A stretch of 64,000 bases of DNA. Source: Acheta domesticus (taxonomy: Eukaryota; Arthropoda; Insecta; Orthoptera; Gryllidae). The notes below the pieces were generated by a model. It was not told the DNA's origin and searched no databases. It saw nothing but the letters and a program-made list of their open reading frames with translations. The stretch covers positions 33,298,213 to 33,362,212 of the forward strand of contig JAHLJT010004567.1 in the NCBI GenBank assembly GCA_031308135.1, read 5' to 3'. The position numbers were made by a program, and so were the translations under genes. Within the stretch, counting starts at the first letter, position 1. The number at the start of each line of letters is the position of its first letter. Positions 11,547 to 23,460 of this stretch are shown in pieces.

Positions 11547-12799
11547 CATTTATTTATATATTAAGGGCCAACCCATAGGGTTAGCTTTCACACTTCTTTT
11601 GGGTATTGAGATTTAAATTTCTGTACTTATATGAAATTGGTGGTGGACGCGTGTTCGCGGCAGGTATTCTGCGGAATCTCCCATTTTCCCTCCCTCTCAC
11701 TCCACTTTTGCCCCTTCATCAAGCTATATTCAGTATCGTCTCCACTCTTTTAACAGCTTTGCCGTCCCTGGCATTGGTCTCAAAGGATGAGGCGTAGGGC
11801 ATCAAAATCACTATTTGAATTATTTATCCACCCTCTTTGAGGCTCATATTCTAGAATCATAATGACACACGTTAATCATTTCGATAGTTTCTGTGGAAAT
11901 AATGTGGACTTTCAAACAAGAAAAAATCTCCTTCAGTATAAATAGTAACAAATATATTGTTTGTTCAAAAGACACTCAGGCATGATTTTAGGATTCTTTC
12001 CCCATCGTCACACGGTTTTAGGTATCTTATAATGAAGTTGAGTTCATATAAAATGTGATAGAATTTTATAATTGTCTAAATTTTTTTTCAAACTCTCACA
12101 CTGTACTTTTGGGTAAAGGTTTAGTGAATTTATAAAAGTGTATAATTTTAATTCAAACGTAATAAAATCCCATCCAAGATGGGAACATTCATCCATGAAG
12201 CATGTCTAGGTATTATTCGATAAAAACAATATTTTATTTACTTTATTGTCGATTATTCTTTGTTTCTCCACTTATTCAGCAGAAGCAATACCCTCTATTA
12301 CTACAGGTCTAACAACTGTATCTGTGAAGTCATCACATCGTGGCCTTTCGTTTCGCCAAAGTTAGAACCTATACGAATTTAACGGATACGTGAAATGAAC
12401 ACCTAGGTTGTGCTGCATAAAAACCTTACTTCATAAGTATACATACAAAAAATACATTTTGAAATCCAACACATAAAAACAATGTTTTGTATTTTAAGTA
12501 ATAGTAACTTGGCACAGAAGCAGTTTCCGACCCCTTCAGGCACAAACTAAACCAAGACCGTTGTTCATGGCGTGTCAGCCCCCATACTCTGTCCCCCCTC
12601 CCTGGGTCCACGATTGGTTGTTAGGCGAGTAGTAATGGAAGGTACTGACGGAGTAGAGCAGAACACAGCTCCTGAGGGATGACTTGAGCTGTGCTTGTCT
12701 CTTTTCGAGACTCTTCACGCTGGTGTATTGTTGTGGGTTGTCTTGCTTCGTTTTTGTGAACCCTCTCCCCCGTACTGACGGAAGGAAGACGTTTATTTT
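11547..12799. other. No gene seen
   Basis: AT-rich spacer between the hAT-type element and the CpG island at 12800. Confidence 0.5.
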
Positions 12800-13060
12800 T
12801 AGTTCCGTTTGGAGCCACTGTGCGGCGGCGGCGCGCGGAGACAAGTGGACCGCGCGGCCGGCCGATCACAATCCCCTTCGCGCGATCGCCTTTCGCTGCT
12901 TTCACGCCCTCTACTCCCCTCCACTCCCCTCCCCCTCCCCCTCCCCCTCCCCTGCAATGCGCGCCCGAAGCACCGGCTGCGGCACCCGCGATTCGGCGGA
13001 AACACATCTGCCTTCTTGCACCCGCGCGGCAACTCCTTGTCAGACATGAGCGAAAGTTCG
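12800..13060. promoter_or_regulatory. CpG-rich island
   Basis: GC- and CpG-rich block with a C-rich run (CCCCTCC repeats, 12915-12955). An ATG at 13045 opens only 14 codons (MSESSDRTFWWEWF). A CAG|GTAGCG donor-like site follows at 13101. It may be a promoter with a non-coding exon; evidence is compositional only. Confidence 0.25.
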
Positions 13061-13139
13061 GATCGCACTTTCTGGTGGGAATGGTTTTGAAGCGGATTCA
13101 GGTAGCGCAATTGGTTGCGATGGTGCAAGAAAGAACTAC

Positions 13140-13360
13140 GCGAAATGAGTGGATGGATTTTAATAACATGCGAGTTTTAGGTTTCCGGAATTGTGGTGTT
13201 GTGGGTAAGGGGATAACAGTACCCCTACAATCCACATAGTCCATCTAAGCGAAATGATGCGACAGATTTTAATATCGTGCAAATTTTAAGTTTCCAGAAT
13301 TGGGATGCTGTGGGTAAGGTTACAACACTACGCATCCCATTATACAATCTACATCACAAT
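13140..13360. repeat. 109-bp tandem repeat, two diverged copies
   Basis: GCGAAATGA...GATTTTAATA...TTTAGGTTTCC(G/A)GAATTG...TGTGGGTAAGG occurs at 13140 and again at 13249. The copies differ at many places. Confidence 0.7.
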
Positions 13361-15869
13361 CGATTACTATTGCCCGAGTAAACTTAATACCACATTTGAT
13401 ATCTGATGGCAAATTTCCCTGCAGATAACCCTAGAAGAAGGGGAACGAGAAAGGCTGCAAGAAGAAAATGAAATGTTCTAGTTGACTCTTCACTGCTGGA
13501 CCAAAATTAAAACTCTCGGAAATAATTATTGAATATCAGAATGATATCGAGCATCAGAAAAGGTCATTACAGGCCTCAAAACATTGTCGGATGATGAATA
13601 GAATTAGGTATAGGGAATATAGTGAGATTTGTGTTCTAATCAAAGTAAAATCCCCATTTTTTTTCTTGGATGAGATATGACATAAAAACGTGAAAAACTT
13701 CATAATTAAGTGTCAAGATGTTATTATATCGATGTTTTTGCTTAAAAAAATGGGCATGTGTGCATACGCCTGTGCGTTTGCATGTGCTTGTGTGTAGAGT
13801 TCTACAGGGCTGGGGGAAATAATGCCTACCCTCTGCTCTATTTCCTGTTTTCCACTTACCGACGACGGTTGTCTTAAAGATGGATATTCTAATTGTGAAC
13901 AAGAACACTATATATGTTGGGCGATTTGTAGCCACCGACGATAGGTAAATAGAACAACTGATTAGTTCACGAGTGCACGTTAAGACGCGGGGATAAGCTG
14001 TGTGTTTCGCTAGGTTTTAATCACTGAAGATCACCAAATGTAACAGAATTTTCTGATGGATAAATGTGATACCGTTAAAATATCGCGTGAAGTTCAAAAC
14101 ATGGATGGTGCAATTAAAAGACATACAAATATGAGAGAATTAAACTGATCCAGTGCCAACAGGATCGTAAGGGAAAAAGTCTGGAGCAATACAGTCGCTG
14201 TGTAGTGTGTCCGTGAAAAGAAATTGTTATGAGAAAGAAAATTATTTGTATTTAAAAGCTTAACATACTCGTACATTAAAATGCTTTTAAAGGTTAAGAG
14301 CTGTGGAAGTTGTCTATCTTTCAGTTTGTGAACATCACTGTTTCTAACACGTTAATATTTTAGTTTAGTGGCTTATGGTATTTAAGTGTTTGTAGCGTCT
14401 ATAAACAGGGAAAGCGAGGGAAAGAAAAAAACAGGAAGCGTCTTCAGTTACGCACTGTTTCGACCACAGGAAGGAATCTTCTGTGTGCTTTTGATCAGAG
14501 AATAAATATTCCCGTTGTCTTCTGTAACTCTTCCAAATGAGAACATCCGGGGGTTTATAAATGAGCGTTAGTGTTGATTGAGATGTTCAAACTTCCGGCA
14601 TCGTCCACAAGAATCGTAAAAAAGAAAAGGGCCGGAACTATGGTTTATAGATATGTTCTGAGGATTACAAGTGTAAATATGTCATTGTCGTTTGTGAGCG
14701 TTGGTTAGATTTGGGGTGGTTAACAATCATAAGAAGAAGAAGAAGAAAATAAAAAAAACGCCCAGACACATAAAGTAAACATTGTGGTATTTTAAAAGAA
14801 TGAGGACACTGACTAAAAGCTTATTTTGGAAAGATACTTATGTGCTATTTTAAGGTGCGAGTGTTTTCATAAACGGACAGTCATGTGTTTTGTAAAAACA
14901 CTTACATTGGGAATACGGGACTCTCAATGTATTTGTCCCAACACCTCGAGTTCTTTCCCTTATTGTATTTCATGCTTTTTTTCTAAAAATACACGAAAAG
15001 AAAATAATGACATAGAAAGTAAGAACTAGATATCTTGTGTGAAGTTTACTGCACTGAGAAATATTTTTGAGAAATGTCACGTAATTTTCTTCTCAATGAC
15101 AGCTTCGAAATCTTGAAGTGAATTTTAATAAAATACTTCACTCTTGACGAATTTTACAAGCTGCCTCATTTCGAAGGTGACAGCTTTCCAAACACGATAA
15201 GATGATTGTAATTATTTGTTGATAAATAGAGAATATTTCATTTATTTGATAGGTTATTCACAAATCAGAGACAAGATCCCTCGAAATGGTGAAGTCGAGT
15301 TGTATTGGAGGAAGCTCTGTCCTGTGGCTTTCAGCCGAAAGTTCATAACGGATGTAGTTTCTAGAGACACAGGTTCCGGATTCACACAGTTAAGAGAGAG
15401 AGAGAGAGCGGTGACCTGCAGGGGCTTAATTTTAGGTGGATCGAAAACCGGATTTGCAAAGAAAAAAATCTGCAAATGCGCAATCCCATCGCACAAAGGC
15501 AATAGTCAATAATATCAAAAGTCGTATAAAGTGGGGGTTGAATAATATTTTTTCAATTCATTACACAGATATCCTTGTTACTAGTAAGTCAATGCACCAT
15601 TTTAATTCTGTCCAATTTCATTTCAAGTTCTTGCTTCGATTAGCTGACACTGCCGTGGTCTGATTACGACGGCAATAAAATGCCAAGAAGTAAAATAATT
15701 ACCGCAAATTGAAGTCCCTTTGAAACCACTAGATATTATTTATATTCTGCACGATAACCAAACCATATTCTGGTTCTCGTATTTCTAAATGTCGTAGTCG
15801 GGAACCACTCCTCCTTCAAAATAGCACGAATTTCAGAAAACATCTCTTTTGTCGTGTTATATTTCGACG
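13361..15869. other. No gene seen
   Basis: AT-rich. It includes an (AGA)n run near 14733 and a short (GA)n near 15395. No coding signal. Confidence 0.5.
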
Positions 15870-16130
15870 TCATGACGTCACCATTCTCTCCCTTCTGCTC
15901 TTCCTCTTTCTCCGTGCCTCATCTCTCCCCTTCCCATCTTCCTCTTTCTTTCTCTTTCTCCCTTTCTTTCACACTCTCCATTTCTCTCTCTCCTCCTCTT
16001 TTGTTCTCTTCCTCTTACCGTCTCCCCCCTTTCCCCCTTTCCCCTTTCCCCTCCCCCCTTTCCCCCTTCCCCATTCCACCCTTCCCCCTTTCCACCTAGC
16101 TTACCCTCTTTCTTACTCTTCTCTTTATCA

Positions 16131-16198
<68 letters not shown>
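15870..16198. repeat. Pyrimidine-rich tract with (TC)n(AC)n
   Basis: C/T-rich strand from about 15870, ending in (TC)n (16133-16164) and (AC)n (to 16198). Confidence 0.9.
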
Positions 16199-16200
<2 letters not shown>

Positions 16201-17214
16201 TTACACATGGTCCAAACTCTTGCTCCGTCATTGCCAGCCACACCTGTTCGCTGCTTCGCCGTGCTGAAAAGGGATTACCGAGTGGGCAGCTGCGTTCCTG
16301 GGGCGGCCGGTCGCAAACACTGGAGAAGCCTCGTGGTGGGAGAGACGAGCGGCGAGGGCTTCTTCACTTCGCTTTGAAGGGCGCCTCTCACACGAGGCTT
16401 GAGACGGAGAGCGATTCAATAGCCCGGCCTCACTGCCCGACCGCCGCCGTCGTAAAGGGCACATACATGGCCTTTACGGGACCGCCCACGCTTCAGCAAA
16501 CTCTCTTTGTAGCCGTGTGAGCCTCTGTAACACAAGTTCCCAAATACCGACCAACTTGGCCACTCTAGGCAGAATTGCGTTCCGCGTACGGTGCATACCC
16601 GAGATGCTGCTGTCGTGTGTGATTGGTTGAATCCGGAAGGAGAACTTTGAGGATTAATGTTATCAAATTTACAGATGTGCTGGTGTATTAGTCATGTCCT
16701 CTTCAGACTTCAGAACATCCATCTCTCACAGACTGATCGTGCATTTCTTACCGAAATTCGCGTATGTGTACGAAATTTCTCTCATTCGCTACCCTTCTAA
16801 TATAGTGTCCTCCATTGTAATCCACTAACTTGCAATTGCTGTCGTAAGGCTCCTCTACCATCACTATCACTACTACTTTGTAGTAGCAACACATTCCAAC
16901 AACCACATTTTCATCAAACATGATCACCATAATTATCACCACCACATATTACATCGGAATCACATCTGACACTACCAATACTAGTGCCAGTTCCACGCCA
17001 TCCCCAGCTAGCCACAACCTTCGCCGCATCTACTTCCTTCAATTGGATGGACTTTATTCACTTTCCTACCGTCGTTTCTATAGTACTAAAAATTGAACAG
17101 CAAAATGTCTCTCGTCGCAGTTGCGGAATGTCGTCGGTACTACCCTCCGTTCCAGAATCATCACGACAGCGCAGGGGGAGATCGGGGAGGAACGGAGCCG
17201 GAAGATATTGTGAA
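16199..17214. other. No gene seen; one GC-rich patch
   Basis: Moderately CpG-rich at 16250-16500 (GCGGCCGGTCGC), then ordinary sequence leading to the G-rich minisatellite. The small open frames are unremarkable. Confidence 0.45.
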
Positions 17215-17402
17215 ATGAGGGCAGGGGCGGGGGGAGGGCGGGGCGAGGGCGGGGCGAGGGCGAGGGCGGGCGAGGGCGGGGCGAGGGCGGGGCGAGGGCG
17301 GGGCGAGGGCGGGGCGAGGGCGGGGCGAGGGCGGGGCGAGGGCGGGGCTAGGGCGGGGCGAGGGCGGGGCGAGGGCGGGGCGAGGGTGGGGCGAGGGCGG
17401 GG
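17215..17402. repeat. 11-bp G-rich minisatellite
   Basis: Unit GGGCGGGGCGA repeated about 15 times with few changes. Runs of three and four G at short spacing on the + strand could form G-quadruplexes. The flanks are also CpG-rich. Confidence 0.9.
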
Positions 17403-18839
17403 AACGGAAGCTGGAACCGATCTGCGAGCGGAGGCCCTGATTGTCGTTTCGCGTGCCGCGACGGAGCCCATAAGAAACGCCCTCCGGGGAAATTTGTTCA
17501 GAGGCTCTTCCATATTAAATATTAATATGCAGCGAATGAGTCCCAGGCGGTGGCGAATAGGCTTCCGAAGGACAAGCGGGAAAGGGACTTCAATTTTTTT
17601 CGTTTTCTTTCTTCCTTTTTCTTCGTTGACATTGTCCCTTGAAGGTTTCTTGCTTTCAGCGTTCTGAGGAAGTATTGTACAAAAGGAAGTATTCTGAGGA
17701 AGTATTGTAACGAGCCATGTTAAATGTAGGAGCTCAATCGTGATTAAAGTATGTAAATATTATCTTGTTTAAGATTCATATAATTACAGTAGTCCTTCAT
17801 TTTATTTTCTGATATCCTATCAAAATTACGCGTGTTTGTAATTTGGAAAACAGTGACATTAATTTACTTTCAGAAATATTTTTATAATTATCATAATAAT
17901 TGTAAAATGAATAACGATGATTTTTGCGATGTTATTTAAAATTTCGTATTCTTCAATTCGTGTTGGTACCAAAGTACTCATCTGCACAATTTGTCAGTCT
18001 TCACTGCAAAGAAATCTTCATTAATTTCCCTTATCATGTCGACTTTGAGAGCTGGGGTAATATTTTAACTGTGTTGTCGTGGAAAATCAATAGCGAACTG
18101 TAATTTATTATTAATTAACATGTCGTTATCGTAAGTCATTAATTAGGAGAGTCTACATCACCCGACCTCCGGTGATGGCAGTGCGAATGAAATACGATCC
18201 GATTAATCATTCGTAGTGAAGACTAACGACTGTTTGGTGCCAATAAATCTTTGTGTGTAGTGTAAATTATTGCGATGTGGAGAAAAGTCCCAAATTCAGA
18301 ATATCTTGCTGCAGAAATTTGGCTATTTGTCTTTGCATCAAAATTAAATATACGCTTCTTTGTATTATAGACAGTTTTATATCATCAGCATCATTCCAAT
18401 ATACGAACAATATTGATCCTTTCCGTCGAGACCAAAAAAGTTTGGAAACATTTGTGACAGTTAATAGTAAATGATGAAAGATCCAAGGAAGTTCCTACCT
18501 CTGCAACTGATGTAACGTTTGACTTATCACTGCCGACAGTACTATTTGACGACCGTTTCTGTAAAAGATTAAGCTTAACATCTGAAGAAGATAATTTTTT
18601 CAGAGTGGTGATCAGATGAGTGGATGACGTAAGTTTTTTTCCTTTATTTTCCGTAATAGAAAAGTTTCAATTTGAACCACTGGCTTAAAAATAATTTTTA
18701 GAGAGGAAAAAGTGATAAATTTTCAACCATTTGGAAGGAAAACAAATCTGAATTCATTAGAAACCACTGTCAAGACGGTTAGCAAAATGTAAAACGTGGC
18801 ATTTCTTTGGAAATCATTGAATTGGTAGGTGGGTAGAAA
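17403..18839. other. No gene seen
   Basis: GC-rich only up to about 17480, then AT-rich. The 73-codon frame at 18253-18474 shows no domain. Confidence 0.45.
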
Positions 18840-19130
18840 ATTCCCGACCTTGGTGGTGCTGAGTCGTGGCCTGCGGGTTTGATTCCCGTGTAGGGCATGA
18901 GTGTTTGCACTCTTTGCACTAGTTGAGGAAGGGTTTGTTTTTCAAACCATCCTGTCCCATCCCGTAAGCACTAATCCAACTATAACCATTCATATCTCAT
19001 AATTAACCCCTCACAGTCTCTCCTTCTGTCTTACATGCAGTGGGTGCACGGTAAACCACTATTGTGCCTCGCATTGCAGTCATCTGCATCAGCCGCTTTG
19101 GTGGGCGGGGCCTTAACCGTTAGGGTATCG
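18840..19130 (+). repeat. Probable tRNA-derived repeat
   Basis: It has GGTGGTGCTGAGTCGTGG and the B-box-like GGGTTTGATTCCCG, followed by a body containing CATCCTGTCCCATCCCGTAAG. Weak A-box. No second copy is seen in the window. Confidence 0.4.
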
Positions 19131-19795
19131 GGCAGTTATAGTCAAGTTTGCGGAATCAAACCCGATCGAAGTCGTGAATATTTAAGGGCAAAAATCCCAT
19201 CGTACACTTTCCTTTGGAGGAGAAGTAAAGCTGTCTGTCGTTAGTTGAAGATCCTCAAGCCTAAAATAAGCCTCTGACTTAAATTTAAATCACCTGTTTT
19301 GTCTCCCGAGCGATACCTTCTTTCTCCGGTATATGGTGAAAGTTCGAAATGTGCATGGTCACATGGAAGAGCAGGTCCGCTGGCCTGAGTCTCGCTACGT
19401 ACAATAAGACATCTCGAATTTAAGACATCGGGGCAATAACATGCCATGCTACAATACATGTTTTGAGAAAAAAGGCAAGTAAAGGTTTAGAAATTGCAAT
19501 ATACTTTTAGGGATAAGGAATCATTGTAGGTTTACACTGCCATCTTAAGGTGACTCTTGAAAATAAAATCCAACATCTAGATACAGATCCGGGACATCGA
19601 AATACACTAACATCTCAATTTCATTAGAAATGTGGCATAGCTTATTATTGCCCCAAGATCTTCAATTGAATTGAATAGAATCTGCAACGAAAAGGTTCCA
19701 TAAAAATAAGCCGCCTCCCTCGCCGAAGATCAGTAATGATAACGAGAACGGCACATCTCCGGCATCGTAAAGAACTGTTTAGAAACAGCTTCATA

Positions 19796-19950
19796 AACAG
19801 TTTAGAAAACAGCCTACATTCACCGCAGTCTTGCCGTGTCATTTTATCTCCCTGGACCCGCCTGGCTCTGGGGTGCGACTGCAACGCGAATTTCCCGCCG
19901 TGTGCGTGGGCGGGCGCAGGATCGGCAGCGGTGGCCCTCAGGGATTTTCC
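19796..19950. repeat. Duplicated segment, left copy
   Basis: TTTAGAAAACAGCCTACATTC through CGAATTTCCCGCCGTG recurs at 20434-20560 in the same order with changes. The SINE at 20050 lies between the copies. Confidence 0.65.
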
Positions 19951-20049
19951 ACCGGCTGTGATAGTTCGACGACAACATTGTCACACCTGAAACAGTATTG
20001 ACTGATGTGTTCTTGCTGAAGAGCTGGGTCGAACTAAACCATTTTGCTT

Positions 20050-20430
20050 GGAGGACAATTCTAGCGGCCGGCTGCTCTCTTCGGTGGTTTTGCCATCGTT
20101 TCTCCGATTAATATCAGGCGCATGCCAGACTCGAATCCCAGTGTCCTAATAAACAGGCCCCGGATCGCGCGCGGTCTTTCCTTCCTCTTCCGTGTCCTCT
20201 CTTCACTCCTTACACACGCACTTTTAGATGCATCACACAACGACACATGTCAGGTGCTTAACTTTGCGCTGGTCCGACTGACGCGAGGTCCTACTGGAAG
20301 AGATACCTGTTGGGGGAAATCAGAGAAGAAACATCGCCAGTTCCTGAGATGTAGTAACATGTCTTTTAGTTATGGAACTAATGAGCTCTGTGGTTGACGA
20401 GCCCGGAAACAAAATCTCAGTCACACTGCC
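20050..20430 (+). repeat. tRNA-derived SINE family A, head-less copy
   Basis: Begins near TTCTAGCGGCCGGCTGCTC and runs through the GATCGCGCGCGGTCTTTCC region to GGAACTAATGAGCTC. It sits between two copies of a duplicated segment (about 19796-19950 and 20434-20560). Confidence 0.72.
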
Positions 20431-20433
20431 TCA

Positions 20434-20560
20434 TTAGAAAACAGCCTACATTCATAAGCAGTCTTGTCGTGTCATATCTCCCAGGGTGTGGGGCGCCCTC
20501 GCGGCGCGAATTTCCCGCCGTGCGTGACCGGGGGCATGGCGCTGGCGGCGGCGGCGCCCG
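20434..20560. repeat. Duplicated segment, right copy
   Basis: Same block as 19796-19950: AGAAAACAGCCTACATTC, CAGTCTTG-CGTGTCAT, GCGAATTTCCCGCCGTG. Confidence 0.65.
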
Positions 20561-20690
20561 TCGCTTTCCCGCGGTGACCACCTGGACCGCTGGGCAATTG
20601 AGGGCGCGCGCGCGCCGCCGCGTTACCGGCGCGGACAGAGACACAGCGCCCCGAGCGGGACTTGTCGCGACGCGACCCGACCCGACGTGA
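20470..20690. promoter_or_regulatory. CpG-rich island before pentamer satellite
   Basis: CpG-rich block that begins inside a duplicated segment (compare 19800-19950) and leads into the CGATG/CGACG pentamer array. Promoter function is speculative. Confidence 0.15.
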
Positions 20691-20935
20691 CGCGACGCGA
20701 CGCGACGCGACGCGATGCGATGCGATGCGACACGATGCGATGCGACACGATGCGATGCGATGTGATGCGACGCGACACGATGCAATGCGACGCGACGCGA
20801 CGCGACGCGACGCGATCCGACGCGATGCGATCCGATCCGATCCGATGCGATCCGATCCGATGCGATGCAATGCGATGCGATGCGACGCGACACGATGCGA
20901 TGAGACGCGACGCGACGCGACTCGTCTCGTTTCGT
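20680..20935. repeat. Pentamer-based minisatellite (CGACG/CGATG)
   Basis: Repeats of CGCGA and TGCGA with variants CACGA and TCCGA over about 250 bp. The block edges show higher-order patterns (ATGCGATGCGACACG). Open frames here read R-D-A-x-R or S-H-R-x-A and are artefacts. Confidence 0.9.
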
Positions 20936-21059
20936 GTCGGCTGACGCGCAATCTGGGGCCTCTGCTGACCCCACTGCGCGGCGCTAAGGCTTCGAATGCC
21001 CCGCCGCTTCTTCTGTTCTCTGAGCGAACGCCTCTAATGGTTCCATGTCCTCGCTTGTA

Positions 21060-21270
21060 CTTCGATTTTTCTATAGTGGCCGATGACATTAGATCATTGT
21101 TACACCTCCTGTCTTATAAAATTATTCTTTTTAACAGTGGTAAGAACATTTCAGAGGCCAAGAGTCCCGTTGAAAAGGACGTTTGCGAATTAACTAAAAA
21201 TATTAATTTCATGAGGCAGGAGGTACGTAACAATGGCCTAATGTAATCGGCCACTATACAAAAATCGAAA
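21060..21270. mobile_element. Long inverted-repeat (foldback/MITE) element, 211 bp
   Basis: Arms of about 100 bp: CTTCGATTTTTCTATAGTGG on the left and its relative (TTCGATTTTTGTATAGTGG) inverted on the right. Internal CACCTCCTG and the AGAGGCCAAGAGTCCCGTTG region also pair. It is related to the element at 31161. Confidence 0.75.
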
Positions 21271-23401
21271 TATAGTGCATGTGATGTTAGATTGAAGCTT
21301 TCATCATAATATGGTTCCCTTTTTTCATTCGTATGTTTTCTGGTTGATAAAATAATAGGTTTTGTGGTTTCAAATCTAATTACACCCACACATGGTTAAA
21401 CGCTTTATAAATTAATATCTAAGCAACTCTTCCACTGATTATTCAAACGAATGATAAAAGATTTACAATGGTATGTGTTAATCACAAATATTTACAATTA
21501 TTTTGATGTAATTCCTTTCATGTACTGCAGTAATATACATTTCAATTAACATTTCTATTTCGCCCTTTTTGTTGTCCTTACGCCATGATCTTAATGTTTA
21601 GCACTTCTGCGAACCGCGTCACCTACTTCCAATTTTTAGCAGTTACTCGAACGGAACTTGAGAACCTTCTCATTCTCCATTTCATGGATGTTGCCCCGAA
21701 CGTATATTTAAGTGCAAATCCAATAAGTCCAGGGCTAGGAGTTATTTTATTCAAATAGCTCCTGGAGTTTTCAGAAATTAAAAAATAAGAAAATCAGTAA
21801 AATATGTTTTCGAGATTTTAAATGATGATTTAAAGGTTTGTTATGATCATTTGAAAGTTGTAAAATAATAGCCACTGAATTATCCGAGTTTCTTTGGGCT
21901 GCAGTACTTCGCATAACCAATTGACGATTCTGGAGCGCTTAATTTGGTTTCTCTGTAATTCTCGTCGTTTCAAATGTTTGAATCAAATGTTTCGAAAAAC
22001 AATGAATATGGAAAAGTTTTCAGAAAGAATGACGTTGCATAACTGAAAGTAAGTGAAAGAGATTCACGAATCCAACTGCGAAAGTGCGAATCATTGCTTT
22101 TCTGAAGTGTAAATTCAGATACGATGGCTCTTCTTTAATGGTAAATCGAAGCGTAATTGTTGAGCCAGGTCACAATCTCAATTGCAACAGTAACTTCTCT
22201 GCTCGAAACCGATTCGTATTATTCGAAAGGAATGGTTGTTTTCATGAGAACGTGATATGGGCGGCGTGGCAGATCTCCACTATCTTTCGTTCATTCATTT
22301 AAAATGCCTCATTACTTTGTTTTCTCACAAAGCTGTCTACAACCGCCAAAACGAGCATAAATGAAGAAAGAGTTCAATAAAATTTTTCAATACTTATGTC
22401 TTTTGCTAAAGGATTAACTGATGTTTTGATTAAGTGAACAATTACTTGTATTTCTACTCTTTATTAATTATTCCCAGATTTCATCCAAGTAAATGAAACA
22501 GCCTGCTTGTTTATGCCTGAATCTCCTTGAGCTAAAAGAAGAGGAAATGTCGCAAAGAACTATTTGTAAAATTTACAACTATTACTTTAAATGAAATTCT
22601 TTTCGAAATGCATTTCAGAATTGTTTTTTTACATAAATTCTTAAAAAACGGTAAATTATGTGAATATGAATCAACCACCAGTTTCAAATTATTTTATTTG
22701 AGGATTAGGTGTCTTACCTCCCTGTAAACGTCATACCACTTGCAACATCCTCTGTGCCTAGCCTTATCGTTTTCCACTGGAGTAAAGTCTGTTTAATCTT
22801 ACGATCTCACGATTCGATCCGTATTCTTACAGAACATCTAGTGCGCCAAGTGTGCCTAACTACTGTAATCATGATGTACCTTGGGCTTCTGGATTTATGC
22901 CCGAAGCTTATGCAGTTTACTGAACGCTCATCCTACATTCGAGAACCAGCAGAACCGGTTCGCGAGCGAGTTCGTGTGACTCTAACGTTCGTACGTTTAA
23001 AAAAGCACACAAATCACAGCAAATTCAGGCAAACGATTTTACCCAACATATAAGTCCTGACCTTTTTGAAATTTCACTATAATACCAGTTAATTGGGACT
23101 TATTTCTTACTAATTTTTGTTTGAAACCTGAATAGGGCTACTAAATATTTGGGTAGAAACGTGGAAATGAATAATGATTTTTTTCGAAAGTTAAATGTTT
23201 GTAGTATAATGATAAAAATTAATATTGATTTTTACTGGTAGGTTCACTCTAGGTTGTTGTTCACTTGAATGTAAAATGAAAGATAAGTGAATACGATTAG
23301 AATAATTTTTGTTTAATGACGTTTAATAATTTATTTAAGTAATTTGATTTAAGGTTTTACAAATGTCTGTTCAGAATTGTCATTTTTTAATTGTTGTTGT
23401 A

Positions 23402-23460
<59 letters not shown>

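Noticed and set aside
20417..21246. Open frames of up to 205 residues in the pentamer satellite
   Set aside because: Repeat translation (R-D-A-T-R and S-H-R-V-A type patterns) on both strands; not a protein signal.
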